Under the pieces are notes generated by a model, which was not told the origin of the DNA, searched no databases, and saw nothing but the letters and a program-made list of their open reading frames with translations. Positions 23,698 through 35,512 of a stretch of 64,000 nucleotides of DNA are shown here, one piece after another. The stretch's first letter is position 1. Each line of letters opens with the position of its first letter. Position numbers and translations under genes: made by a program. Location: positions 73,484,001 through 73,548,000 of the forward strand of contig NC_134136.1 of NCBI RefSeq assembly GCF_040939455.1, in the 5' to 3' direction. The DNA comes from Microcebus murinus. Its lineage: Eukaryota; Chordata; Mammalia; Primates; Cheirogaleidae.

Positions 23698-24989
23698 TCC
23701 ATTGTTTTTTTTGTTTGTTTGTTTATTTCGTGTTTGGAAGATCTGTCCTGTTCTTTCAATGGGCTGTTGAAGTCCCCAGCTATTATGATGCCTCTGTTGA
23801 TCATTTTGTTTAGATCTAGTAGGATTTGCTTTGTGAATCTGGCATGCATGTGTTAGGTGCATAAATATTTAGAATTTTTATGTCTTGGTGAATTTTTCTC
23901 TTTACTATTATATAATGACTGTTTTTGTCTTTCTTTACTTTTATTAATTTGAAGTCTAGGTTATCTGATATTAGAATTGCTATGTCAGTTTTCCTTTGGT
24001 TTCCATTTCCATGGAATATTGTTTTCTATCCCTTATTCTTGAGTCTGAATGAGTCCTTGTGGGTTAGATGTGTTTCCTAGAGATAGCAGATGCTTGGCTT
24101 TTATTTTTTATCCATTCACCTAGCCTGTGTCTCTTGAGTGGGGAGTTCAAGCCATTCACATTTATTGAAAGAGTTGATAAGTGGGGTGGATTTCTGTTCT
24201 TCCTGTTGAGAAGAACATTATTGCCATTTTGGTGACTGGGATCTTTCCTTTAGCTTTTTGGGATTTGTACACTTGTGGGCATCTATTGTGCTGATCCATG
24301 CATAGTACAATTCTGAGTACTGCCTGCGGGGCAGGTATGGACTTGGCAAATTCTCTCAGCATTTTCTTGTCTGGAAAAGACTTAATTTCTCCATCTAATA
24401 TGAAACATAGTTTTCAAGGTAGAAAATTCTAGGCTGGCAGTTGTTTTGTTTGAGAAAATTGAAGTTGGGGTCCCAGTACCTCTAGATTATAAGGTTTCTA
24501 CTGAGAAATCTGCTGTTATCTTGATAGTTTTCCCCTTGCAGGTCAGTTGTTGCTTACATCTATCTAGCTGCTTGTAGAAATTTCTTTTCCACTTTGACTT
24601 TTGCCAGGTTGAATGCCATGTGTCTTGGAGATGTTCTATTTGCTATGAATCTTCCCACAGTTTGAAGACTATCTTGTATCTGGATGTCCAGATCTCTGGT
24701 GATACTGGGGAAGTTTTCTACAGTAATTCCCTCAAATAGATATTTTCCATGCTTTTAGAACTTTCTTCTTCTCCCTTAGGGATATCCTATAATTCATATG
24801 TTTGTTTGCTTCATCTAGTCCTATAACTCTCTGCGTGATTGTTCTGCCCTTGTTCTCTTCTCTGCCTCTTTTAATGATTGGGTTAGCTTAAGAGCTTTGT
24901 CTTCAAGCTCTGAGATTCTTTTTTCTCCTTGGTTTAATATGTTGCTGAAACTTTCTGCTGTATTTTGAAAATACATGAAAGATACTTTC

Positions 24990-25078
24990 ATTTCTTACTT
25001 ATCAATTCTTTCAGTAAATGTGAATGGCTTGAACTGCCCACTAAAGATACATAGGCTGGCCGAATGGATAAATATACA
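24990..25078 (+). repeat. Sense LINE-1 ORF2-start segment inside an antisense element
   Basis: About 85 bases match the beginning of LINE-1 ORF2 in sense (GTGAATGGCTTGAACTG, CATAGGCTGGCCGAATGG) while both flanks are antisense ORF1. A small inverted or inserted piece. Confidence 0.7.
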
Positions 25079-25789
25079 CAAGTCATTTCTTTAAGTTCTT
25101 TTATATCCTTCCTAATTTTATCAAGCTCTTTAGTGACTTTCTCATTAATTTCCTGAGATATTTTTGGGGCTTCTTTTTATTGGTCTTCAACTTTCTCATC
25201 AATTCCATTTATTTGCCATCCATATTCTGAATTCCATTTCTGTTGTTTCAACAATTTCCTTGTAGTTGGAGTTCATTGCTGTAGCTGTGTTGTGATCCCT
25301 TGGGGGCATTGAAGTGTTTTGATTTGTCATGTTTCCAGGGTTCTTTTGCTGGTTTCCTTTTTATCTAAGCCATCTTTTCCAAATTCCATGTTAATAGGTT
25401 TGCCAGATTTCTGTTCCTTGTCAGGAACTTTCCTGATCGTTATAGAATGTTCAAGTTGGGATCTGGATGAAACTCTCTTCACTGAGGCTGGTATTGTGTG
25501 GATTGCTCTACTCAGGGTCTCCCCACAGAGGTAACTGTAGCAGTTGGATAAGACTGTCATGGGTTCCCAGGTTGTGGGAGCTTGCCCAAAGCAGGTTGCA
25601 GTTTGCTAGTGGCTTGAGGCTGGGGTAACTCTGGTGGGGCAGTGGACTTTGGAGACACTCTTCCAACCATACTTTGGTGGTAGAGGCTCTGGGGTGGGGT
25701 CCTGGGGCTCATGTGTAGGGCTAGAGACTTGAGGATGGTGTCTTGGACCTGGTGGTATTTCTGGAGTTACAGGGGTAAGCCTCAGGCTC

Positions 25790-26750
25790 TGGAGTGAGAA
25801 CCTCAGTGCTGGGACTGGGAATGACTGTGAGCAGAACCTCTGAGCAAGGACTCTGAGCCAGGGGTGGGGTAGTGGAGATGGTAGATGGGGCTGTGCAGAT
25901 GGTAAGCTGATCTGACCTGGAGGGAGGGGTTCAGGGTCAAGTAGGCAGGATGCAATTTGGGCCTGGATGGTAGGGTCGGAATGAGCAAGAAGCAGGCTGT
26001 TCTGCAAGTGCCAGGGTCCTGCTAATGCCAAGTAAGGCAGGCTGTTGTTGGCTCTGGTGGCTCAGGGGCCATTTGGCTATCCGTGCACCTCTTGGAGCCT
26101 GCTGACACAGCCACTCTGAGCCTCTCAGTTTGGGCCCACTGCATTCCTACATAAGAGCCTCCCAGCTGGGACTGGGGTGGAGCTGGAAGCAAAGCCCTTG
26201 AGTAAAGCCTCTGAACCAGAAGTGGGGGTGTGCAGATGGCAGGCTGACCAGACCTGAAGGGTGGGGTCAGGGCCAGGCAGGCAGGAAGTGGCTGGGGCCT
26301 GGAGGGCCGTTTGGGACCAAGCAAATTGCAGGCTGCTCCTTAGGCACAAAGGTCCTGCAGATGCCAGGTCAGATGTGTAGAGGTCGTAGCTCTCCATGCC
26401 CCAGCCAGGACCTGCCAAAGTGGTCACCTAAGGCCTTTCAGGGCAGAGCCTGTTTTGCCCCAGCATGAGGGCCTCTGAGTATAGAATGAAATGGAGCAAG
26501 AAGCAAAGCCTTTGTGCTGCGGCTCTGAGCCTGAAGAAGGGTCCATATAGATGGTGGGCCGACTGGACCTATAAGGTGGGCTCAGGGTCAGATAGTCAGG
26601 AGGTGGCTGAGACCCGGACGGTGACTTAGGGGCCAAGCCAGCAACAGGTTGCTTCTTAGGCACATATGTCCCACAATTGCCCGGTCAGAAGTGCAGAGGT
26701 TGTAGCTCTCCACACCCCACCCAGAACCAACTAAAATGTTCACACATAGT
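25790..26750 (-). repeat. Tandem approx. 300-bp units in LINE-1 5' UTR
   Basis: About three diverged units are visible, each with a CTCTGAGCC/CTGAACCAG block, a GGTGGGCTCAGGGTCAG-type block, a CAGGCTGCTCCTTAGGCAC-type block and GTAGAGGTCGTAGCTCTCC. This resembles monomer-built LINE-1 promoters. Period estimated by eye. Confidence 0.6.
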
Positions 26751-26892
26751 CTCTAAGATTGTTACCACTGCTCTCTGATCAATTCCTGTGCCCAGTCTCA
26801 CTGCACTCTTGGTGTGAAGTGACTGGTTTTAAGTTCTAGGGTAAAGCTCAGAGAAGCCACAAGACAGTCCACTCCTTCCCCAGCCTGGTGTA

Positions 26893-27098
26893 GACCCTGA
26901 GCGGTGCACCCAAGAATTCAGGATGGCTTTAGCTGTTGCCTGATCCCCACAGTGACTGTTGTCCAGTGCAATAGCTCTACATAGACTCCAGGCATGACCC
27001 TGAGCGTTGCACCCAAGAGTTCAGGATGGCTTTAGCTGTTGCCTGATCCCCACAGTGCCTGTTGTCCAGTGCAATAGCTCTACATAGACTCCAGGCAT
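26893..27098. repeat. Two tandem units of 103 bp
   Basis: 26893-26995 and 26996-27098 are nearly identical, each beginning GACCCTGAGCG and ending GACTCCAGGCAT. The high identity compared with the surrounding repeat suggests a recent duplication. Confidence 0.93.
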
Positions 27099-27415
27099 GT
27101 CCCTGAGCAGGTAGGAGGTGTGTGGGGGTGGTGGGTGCCATTTTGCAGTTCAATCTACACTGAGCCAGCAGGGTGAGCAGGAAGCTCCTGCACTCTGTTC
27201 TCTTCTTGTTCTTCTTGTGTTTTCTAATCTTTTTGCATGTATCACCCTATCACCTTTTTTCCCCACACTGAGCATCCCATGTTGCTTCTCTGCAAATTCA
27301 CAATGCTGCTTCTAGGATGAGCGATCTGTATGTAGGCAGCTGCCTGCACCTTTCACTTCTTTCCTTTGGAGCAAGCTGATAGACTGCCTCTAGTCTGCCA
27401 TTTTCCCCCCTCAGC

Positions 27416-27455
27416 CTCTGGTTTTTGTTACAGCAGCCCAAATGAACTAAACATA
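27416..27455 (+). repeat. MaLR-like LTR 3' end remnant
   Basis: TTTTTGTTACAGCAGCCCAA followed by TGAACTAAAC resembles the 3' end of MLT1/MST LTRs in sense. Only about 40 bases remain. Confidence 0.45.
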
Positions 27456-28414
27456 TAGTAAAAGATAAAACAGTTTCTATTCTGTACCAATCAAAACCGT
27501 GATTGGTGAAGTCCAGTGGTGGTGATAGAGACACATCATGAGCAAGCTCAGCTATCTGATCAGCCACTATGTGCCCACTTGGTGTGTTTTAAGTGGAAAC
27601 CAAGCATTAAAATAATTTTTTATAGTCAACTGAATTTTAAAAATAGAAATTGAAACAAACACAATGATCACTATAATCACCTGAACTCTCAGGACATATT
27701 TGCAGATCTCTGAGTGATTACAGGAAACATTCAGGTGCATGATCTCTCAGGGCTCTTCCAGCTTTAATCCTTTGTGTATGTATGGGTTAAATTGTTAAAG
27801 GGCTCCATGAACTGGAAAGATACAAATTACTTTACCACATAGGAATTCTGGTAATTATGGTTGTTATGAATACAAAGACTAAATGTTTTAGTACCCTTAA
27901 TTTCAGTTATCCTGAGAAATAGTGTACATTTTTCATAACACAGTGGCTTAAGTGCCCCCCCATTTTACTTAAACTATTACATTGTGTTCAGAAATTCTAG
28001 GAGGGCAAGAGAGAAGTCATTTTGAAAAAAAGCAGGAAGGACATGTTAAATAAAGGAGAGAAGACCATTTGACATTTCTAAAGGTAAATTAAGTATTATA
28101 AAATGTCAATAGGAAGTAATACTATATCTCATGGTTATTTGATTTATCTTCAGTTCAAGGGTGCCTTTTTCCTTATGTCAGTATTGTGAAAAGGCAGAAT
28201 TATATTGAACATTTCACAATTTATGTCAATTCAGTAGTTATTTTCATTTATATGTTTTAACACAGATAGTTTGTGGAAAGTGTAGGAAATCTTGGCTATT
28301 TAATTAGTCTGAAAATAAACCAGGCCAGACTGAAACAGATAGTAGATAAATAAGCAAAGATAAAAATATTTCTGCCTTCTGTACTTCCTGATCAACCTGT
28401 CTTTGTCTTTGATT
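27456..28414. other. Unique sequence, no gene seen
   Basis: AT-rich, no recognisable coding or repeat structure. Confidence 0.4.
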
Positions 28415-28810
28415 CTTTGAGAGAATCATATGGTCTTTGTTCTTGTTTTTATTTATGTGGTAAATTGCATTTATAGATTTGTTTATGTTGAACCAGCCTT
28501 GCATCTCTGGGATAAAGTCTACCTGGTTATGTTGATTTTTTTCTTTTCTTTTTTTTTATTTCAGGAAATTATGGGGGTACAAACATTTTGGAATTATTTT
28601 TTTATGTGCTGTTGGATTCAATTTGCTAATATTTTGTTGAGGATTTTTACATCTAAATTCATGAGGGATATTGGTCTGTAGTTTTCTTTTTTTGTTTTGT
28701 CCTTTCCTAGCTTAGTATCAAGGTGATATTGGTTTCGTAAAATGAGGTAAGGAAGATCCCAGCCCCTCTTCCAGAATTCTTTGAATTCCAGAATTCCTCC
28801 TACTTTGCCA
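28415..28810 (-). mobile_element. Old LINE-1 ORF2 fragment (reverse transcriptase region)
   Basis: Antisense sequence translating to [20 protein letters not shown], an early block of the LINE-1 reverse transcriptase domain, with flanking RT sequence. It is interrupted near 28541-28595 by a tiny piece of a LINE-1 3' end. Confidence 0.8.
28541..28595 (-). mobile_element. Very short LINE-1 3' end insertion
   Basis: T-rich tract then CAGGAAATTATGGGGGTACA, the terminal LINE-1 3' UTR in antisense, embedded in the RT region of another LINE-1. Only about 35 bases besides poly-T. Confidence 0.6.
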
Positions 28811-30055
28811 CTATTCCTCTCCCTACTCAGCTTTTCTAAATATGCCAATGTCCTTTTTGATATATTCTTAAGGATATACCATTGGGTGTAGTAAAACACA
28901 GTAAAGGTGGGCACAATCACATCCAGATATTGCAGGCTGTGTAGTTGAAACAGTGCTGAACAGGATTCTCTTCTCAACTTGACTCTACCTTATACTACCA
29001 TATGGGCCTTAGCTTGGCATCCTCTGGTCACAAATGGAGACCTGCAGTAGCAGCAGAAGTAGCCCCAGCAGCCACGTACTTCATTTAAAAGTGCAAGGAA
29101 GTTTCTTTCTCCTAGTCATTCCCATTAGCCTACCAGTCTTTTGTAAATTCTACACCATAAGCACTGTTTTCACTGGATTGTAGTCAAGGAAACATTGTTC
29201 ACCTATCAAAATTATTAAATATATCTCAAACCCTTTGCTGGAATTTCTTGAGACCAATTAAATGTAATATAGTTATATTCCACTGCAATATTTTACATAT
29301 ATCATGATTCTTTCCTATTATTTTTCCTCTCACATCATAAAGTTTTTCTCTGCATTTCAATCACCTCAAGGGAAACCAAATACTCAAAAAGACAACAACT
29401 GAGTTATGTTTGAAATGCATTGTAGGAACTGGACACCAAAAGTGTGACTGCAATAGGAGCTGGGTGTTGGGAAATCTGCCTGTGCTGTAGGAGATGGCCA
29501 ATAGGGAAGATTTGGGAGATGCCTGCATTTCCGGAGCTAGGCACTGGGAAAGGTGCCCACACTATAGGAGCTGGGAAGTTGCTAAAGAAGAAGCTACTTG
29601 TGCTGCAGGAGCCTGCCAGGAGAGCACACAGGAACCAGGAAGCAAAATTCCTTTCTCTAGTAATGTCTCCTCAGTGCTCTCTATTGACCAAACTTAGCAT
29701 CATGCCAGCTAAGAGGAAAAGTAAAGGTTCTCGACCCATTTTCACAGAATAGGCAATAATGATCAATTTGGAACTACAAGGCAATACATACATAGCTAGC
29801 ACACTCTCTAAAACTTAATATGGTCAAAATGTAACTCTTGATTCACCATCAATAGCCTTCAATCTTTTCCTACTCCTGATTTCCACATCTCTGTCAATAT
29901 TACATTCACTTAGTTGTTAAGCCAGAAAGCTCAGTTATTTTGTATTCTTATGTTTTCCTCACCCTTTTTATCCAATCCATTACCATATGCTCTCAGGGAT
30001 ACCTCCCAAATATGTGAATGTAACCACTTTTCTTCAATTTCATTACCCTGACCCT
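28811..30055. other. Unique sequence, no gene seen
   Basis: 29420-29720 contains a loosely repeated block (variants of AGGAGCTGGG...) that may be an old unnamed repeat. Open frames there show no domain. Confidence 0.4.
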
Positions 30056-30825
30056 GGTCTGTCTAAATAATCATGACCTCACCTGTACTTTCAAAATAGT
30101 TCCAAAATTTTTCTCCATGCTTCGTTTCTTGCTTCCCACCCCCCCAACAATCTATTCTCTACACAGTAGAGAGACTGATCTTTCATAAAACATAAATCAT
30201 ACCATGCCATTCCCCTATCTAGAACTCCAATTTGCTTCCTGTCTCTTTCAAAATAAATTGAACTTTACCAGGGCCTACAAGGCCCCACATGATCTGATAT
30301 AGGACTCCCTTTCTTTGTCCTCTTTTTCTATTTATTTCTCCTTTCCTTACTCTGCTCCAGCCTCATTGGCCTCCTTAATGCTCTTCAGGAAGCCTAGACT
30401 CCTTCCTGTCTAAAGGTTTTGCATGTGCTTGTTCTTCTGCCTTGAGGTAGTCATTGCCCATATTTTCACATGGCTCTCTTCTTTGTGTCATCCTCACTTT
30501 AGCCCAAATATCATCTCTTTAGCTAATCTAAAGTAGATTCCACTCAGTCATTCATTATCCTCTGATTTTGCTTTATTTTTCTTCATATCACTTGTTGCCA
30601 TCTAACCTACTATATAGATGTATAATATATATAATGTATATATATATATATACACACACATGCATACATCTATAATTTAATCCTTTTTTCACCACTAGAT
30701 AATAAGCCACATGAGAACAGAAACCTTGTCTGTCTTGTTCTCAAATTTATCTCAAAGCATCTAGAATAGTGTCTGGCACATAGTATTCTCTTAGTAAGTA
30801 TTGAATAAATGAGTAAATGGAACTG
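30056..30825 (+). repeat. LINE-2 (L2) 3' region
   Basis: Blocks in L2 order: CAGGGCCTACAAGGCCCCAC, TCTGCTCCAGCCTCATTGGC, GAGAACAGAAACCTTGTCTG, GTGTCTGGCACATAGTA and a final GAATAAATGAGT. Contains a TA/CA microsatellite. Confidence 0.7.
30622..30661. repeat. TA/CA microsatellite
   Basis: Alternating TA then CA dinucleotides, about 40 bases. Confidence 0.85.
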
Positions 30826-31079
30826 TAACATATACCTTTATTTTTATGTCTTCCACATATTTAGACTTTAGTTATCGATAAGAAAGGGGACATTTCATTA
30901 AAATCTTGCATGATGAAATATTTTATATGACACTTTCCATCAATGAATCACTAAAGCTTACATACATACTCATTTGCATAATATTAGAACGCAGTGGAGG
31001 AGTGTAATATGTTATCCAAGTTCTAGTGCATGTTTAAGGTCTCTCTGTGATATCACTCATAAGTGGTTGTCTGATATAT

Positions 31080-31083
<4 letters not shown>

Positions 31084-31116
<33 letters not shown>

Positions 31117-31427
31117 AGACAGAGTCTCGCTTTGTTGCCCAGGCTAGAGTGAGTGCCGTGGCGTCCTAGCTCACAGCAACCTCAAACTCCTGGGCTCGAG
31201 TGATCCTTCTGCCTCAGCCTCCCGGGTAGCTGGGACTACAGGCATGCGCCACCATGCCCGGCTAATTTTTTATATATATATCAGTTGGCCAATTAATTTC
31301 TTTCTATTTATAGTAGAGACGGGGTCTCGCTCTTGCTCAGGCTGGTTTTGAACTCCTGACCTTGAGCAATCCGCCCGCCTCGGCCTCCCAAGAGCTAGGA
31401 TTACAGGCGTGAGCCACAGCGCCCGGC
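31084..31427 (-). mobile_element. Alu (strepsirrhine type)
   Basis: Long poly-T, antisense Alu blocks and the TTGGCCAATTAATTTC middle block. Flanked by CTGATATATTCTT at 31071-31083 and 31428-31440. Confidence 0.96.
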
Positions 31428-31554
31428 CTGATATATTCTTGAATACTTCTATTAATATTTCTATTAATGAGGAACTCACTACCACACAAGGCAGCACATT
31501 TCACTGATAGAGAGATTCTAATATCCATCTTCAATAATCCTTTCTTCAACTTTC

Positions 31555-32130
31555 ACCAGATTTGGGAATCAGAAAGCCATAGAGCTAATTCTGTCACCTA
31601 CTACTTCTGTGCCCAGGAACAAGTTATTTAATATTTGTGAACCTTGGGTTTTTATCTGTAAAATGAGCATAAGTATCCTTACCACTGAAGGAAAGAAAAA
31701 TTACCAGGTAGACAATACTTATTATGGGATGGGAGGTGGGAGGAGTAGTTAAGTGGAAGTTAAAGTTTAGTGGAAATTGTCTGTGAAAAACAAAATGTAG
31801 CTAACCGCCAACTTGTAAGAGGATGTAGCTAACCGCAAATCTTTGGTTTCTGTAACCGGCTTGCTTGCTTTGCAGTGCAGATGCTAGCCCAAGGGGTATA
31901 AAAACCCCAGACTAAGAAAGTTCGGGGCTGCTCTCCCTCCTTGCATGGAGTGGTGATAGCTCCTGCCCCAGGAGTAAATAAAATTTGGCTAATTGGATTT
32001 TGGTGTCTGAGTCCCCTTAAGCCACTGGTTTATAACACCACACAGAATCACTGCATAGATTAAGTGAGAGAAAATATCCAAACATCTAGCATGGTTCCTG
32101 GTGCATAAGAGGTACTGAATAAATGTCACT
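31555..32130 (+). repeat. MIR split by an LTR
   Basis: Left part to 31685 (TGTGCCCAGGAACAAGTTA, CTGTAAAATGAGCATAAG) and right part from 32042 (GCATAGATTAAGTGAGAG, CTGGTGCATAAGAGGTACTG) rejoin into a MIR. Confidence 0.7.
31686..32037 (+). mobile_element. Solo ERV1-like LTR in a MIR
   Basis: TG at 31686 to CA at 32036-32037, 352 bp, with CCAC on both sides (31682-31685 and 32038-32041), the 4-bp duplication expected for class I ERVs. GTATAAAA near 31898 and AATAAA near 31977 on the plus strand support the LTR call. Family not named. Confidence 0.72.
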
Positions 32131-32150
32131 TGAATTGCTCCTTCTCTTAT

Positions 32151-33058
32151 TCCATTTTTTTTCAAGTATTATGGGGTACAAACAATTTTGGTTACATCAA
32201 TTGCTTTTATAAAGCTTGAGTCATGGTTCTGAGTGACCATCACCCAGATATTGTCCATTTTACCCGTTACATAGATTTTCATCTGTCCCCTCCTTCCCCC
32301 TCTCCCCTGGTTGATTTCTTTTGAGTTTTACTTCCCTCTTTGCACATGTGTGCTGATTGGTTACTTCCAATTTAATAGTGAGTACATGTGGTGTTTGTGT
32401 TTTCATTCTTTAGATACTTCACTTAGGATAATGGCTTCCGGTTTCATCAAATTGTTGCAAAATGCATTAAGTCATCCTTATTTATGGCTGAGTAGCATTT
32501 CATGGTGAACATGTACATTTTGTTAATTCAATCATGAATTGATGGGCATTTGGATATAGAATACAACAAAAGCAGTCCTAAGGGGAAAATGCATAGCCTT
32601 AAATGCCTACAATAAAAAGAAAGACTACAAGTTACCAATCTAACAACACATCTCAAGGAACTAGGAAAGGAAGAGCAAACCAAGCCCAAATCCAATAGAA
32701 TAAAAGAAATAACTAAGGTCAGAGCAGAACAAATGAAATCAAAAACAAGAAACTTATACAGAAGATCAATGAAACAAAAAGTTGGTTCTTTGAAAAGATA
32801 ATGAAAACTGGAAGATCTCTTGCTAGATTAACCAGGAATAGAAGAGAGAGAACTCAAATAAGCTCAATTAGAAATGAAAAAGGAGAGATAAAATATCATC
32901 TGTGAATACTATGAAAATCTCTATGCACATAACCTCAAAAACATAGAGGAAATGGATGAGTTTCTGGAAACACTCAACCTCCCAAGACTCAATCAGGAAG
33001 AAATAAAACAGCTATATAGACCAATAACAAGCAATGAGATTGAAGCAGCAATTAAAAA
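32151..33058 (-). mobile_element. LINE-1 fragment with 5' inversion
   Basis: 32151-32552 is a minus-oriented LINE-1 3' end (poly-T first). From 32553 the sequence switches to sense ORF2 (AACAAAAGCAGTCCTAAGG, ATGAAACAAAAAGTTGGTTC). A minus element whose 5' part is inverted fits twin priming. Diverged and non-coding. Confidence 0.75.
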
Positions 33059-33099
33059 CCCTGTTGGAAGGGTTGTTTATTGTTAGAAATAGTAATATT

Positions 33100-34478
33100 G
33101 GGGTGGAGCAAGATGGCGGACAAATAACACCGCCAGACAGAGTGTCTCTGCAGAAAAGACAGATTCTAGCAGATATTAGAGGAAAGAAGCAAGAAGACGA
33201 GCATACGGCAGACGAGGGCCAGAAGGAGGGGTACCTGAGACCCCAGGAGACTCCACGGGAGGAGGCTGCGGAGGAGAACTGGAGGCTGAGACCACCGGAG
33301 CAGCCCTGAGACCAGCGCCAAGGGTAGGTGGATTTGCTGTTTCCCCTCCCCTGCATTTGGGACTGCTGGTGGGCTCCCCAGCAGGTGGAGAGACCTGCGG
33401 ACATCAGCCCAGAGACCGCCGCCGCCAGCCAGCGGAGAGCCTGTAGCAGACGTGGCACCAGGTTCCCAACTTCCTACGGGCACCTCCATGTGCACAGACC
33501 CGAGCCGCGCGGCAGGCGCCATATTGCTTCCTCCTCCCCTGCGCCGACCCTACACGCAGCTGCCCAGAGAGACAATACAGCCACCAGCCAGAGGCACATC
33601 CAGGAAATGGGACCTTCCCTTTTGGGACCCTACAACAGTCTCAGGGGAACTCAGACTGTGAGCTCCCTACCCGCCCGCACTCCCAGGTGCTGCTGGTACG
33701 GTGTTCCCAGGAGAACAGTGCCCACTCAGAGGCTGAGAGACATAGACCCAGCTTGGGCTACCTGTGGGTGAATTGGAAACAGAAATCCTCTCCCTGGTGG
33801 GGATACAATTTGAACTCTTGGACCCAGAGGTCGGACCACAGACCAGATCCCCTGCACCAAGGGCTAGCATTCCCCGGGACACAGAAGGGTTATATGTGAA
33901 CAGCCTACTGAGGTGTGTGTGCCTCCAGGGGCAGATCAGCATCCTAGAGGGCAACCCTCCTCCCAGGAGGAGGCCGTACACCAAACCCAGGTGGCGTTCC
34001 TGTGCAGGGAGCCTCCCCGCCGACATTACAGTCCGGGGAGGCCTGGTGGTTTGTTGTTTGGCCTACTGACAGAGGCCCAGGAGTAGCTGCGGAGTTGGGG
34101 AGGGTGGAAAAAAGCCAGGCCCACTCCAGACTGCGGGTCTCAGAGAGCCCCATCCCCACACCCAGATTTTCTGGCTGAGCAGGACCATTCCAGCCCCGCC
34201 CTGACAGCATTCCCTGGAAGCAGAGAACAGAACTTTGAACCCTGCTAACGGCCTGAGGGCAGGCTTACACAAAATCAACAGCATAGCCTGTTCCTCCAAG
34301 CAAACGCCACCTACTGACAGGGACGGCATCCTGCACAGCCGTTTCATGGCACCCACTGACTCAATATACAGGGAGTGGTCCAATTTCACCCACATACACC
34401 ACCTAACGCCTCAGAAACTAAACAAGGTGTGTGAATACCCAAACAATAACTTAAGGAAAGAAACAACAACTGATCGAC
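33100..34478 (+). promoter_or_regulatory. LINE-1 5' UTR with internal promoter
   Basis: GC-rich leader of about 1.38 kb starting GGAGCAAGATGGCGG. The core AAGATGGC near the start fits a YY1-type initiator position known from primate LINE-1. Related leaders occur at 13855-14800 and, inverted, at 53830-55225. Several overlapping open frames exist on both strands. Confidence 0.8.
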
Positions 34479-35471
34479 ATGGGAAGAAATCAGCGAAAGA
34501 ACTCAGAAAATATGAAGAACCAAACGGAAAACACACCCACAAAGAGGAGCACCAGCCCCCTAGAAATGGACACCAACCAAAATCAGGCAACCAATATGAC
34601 AGAAGAGGAATTTCGTAGGTGGCTCATAAGAACACTCACCCAACTGCAACAACAACTCAATAACCAACATAAAGAAACCACAAAAATTCTCCAGGATATG
34701 GGCAAAGAAATAGACACAATGAAGAAAAGTGTAACCGAACTCCTAGAAATGAAGAATCAATTCAAGGAACTACAAAATGCAGTGGAAACTCTCAAGAACA
34801 GGGTAGATCAAAGAGAAGAAAGAATCTCAGAGCTTGAAGATAACACCCTCCAATTAAATAGATCAGACACAGAAATAGAGTAGAGAAACAAGAGAAAAGA
34901 GCAAAGCCTACAAGAGCTGTGGGATTATGTGAAGAAACCTAATGTGAGGGTCATAGAGTTACAAGACGGGGAAGAAGACAACACTCAAGGGTTGGACAAG
35001 CTGTTTGAAGATATAATAGAGGAAAATTTCCCAGGCCTTGCTCAAAATCTTGATATACAAGTTCAAGAAGCTCAGAGGACCCCTGGGAGATTCAACGCAA
35101 AGAGGAAGACGTCACGACATGCAGTCATCAGACTGACCAAAGTATCAACTACAGAGGCCCTTCTAAGAGCTTTAAGACAAAAGAAGCAAGTAACATACAA
35201 GGGAAACCCAATTCGAATAACATCAGACTTCTCTAATGAGACTTTACAAGCAAGGAGAGACTGGGGCCCCATTCTCACTCTTTTGAAACAAAACAATGCC
35301 CAGCCTAGACTATTATTCCCTGCAAAACTAAGCTTCATATATGAAGGAGAAATAAAAACATTCTCAGACAAGCAAAGGCTCAGAGTATTCAACAAGACAA
35401 GACCAGCCCTACAGGAAGTACTTAAAACAGCGTTACACACGGAACATCATAATAATAACCCACGAATATAA
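34479..35471 (+). pseudogene. LINE-1 ORF1 with one nonsense codon
   Basis: ORF1p is the trimeric RNA-binding chaperone of the LINE-1 ribonucleoprotein. The frame is 330 codons, typical for the family, but TAG at 34881-34883 (codon 135) interrupts it; the corresponding codon in other window copies is CAG. The N-terminal half has a long coiled coil (TLTQLQQQLNN to ISELEDN). The C-terminal half holds the RNA-recognition and C-terminal domains (EENFPGLAQNLDIQVQ, RTPGRFNAKR, YKGNPIRITSDFS). ATG at 34479 is chosen because MGRNQRKNS is also the start in the copy at 53802. Confidence 0.93.
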
Positions 35472-35512
35472 AAACAACCAAAACCCAAAGATATTAAAAG
35501 CCAGATATTACA

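Larger units (their letters stand above)
22630..27415 (-). mobile_element. Older LINE-1 with full 5' UTR and internal deletion
   Basis: Poly-T-rich 3' end at 22630, antisense 3' UTR to about 22835, then a jump to the N-terminal third of ORF2 (22850-24130), the inter-ORF region, ORF1 coiled coil (24850-25250) and a long 5' UTR (25260-27415) ending with the complement of AAAATGGCAGACTAGAG. The polymerase part of ORF2 is deleted. An Alu lies at 23351-23697. All frames are degraded. Confidence 0.8.

Noticed and set aside
25606..26663. Series of minus-strand proline-rich frames as coding
   Set aside because: They repeat one another because they lie in the tandem units of a LINE-1 5' UTR.
29444..29752. 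Plus-strand frame of 102 codons with a basic C terminus (PAKRKSKGS)
   Set aside because: No known family; it lies in a loosely repeated block, and two overlapping frames are equally long.
33059..33099. Target-site duplication for the full-length LINE-1
   Set aside because: Left and right flanks do not match convincingly; the insertion may have lost or never had a clear duplication.
33034..34618. Many overlapping frames in the LINE-1 5' UTR as separate genes
   Set aside because: GC-rich leader sequence yields long frames by chance. Kept only as a finding about possible antisense frames.
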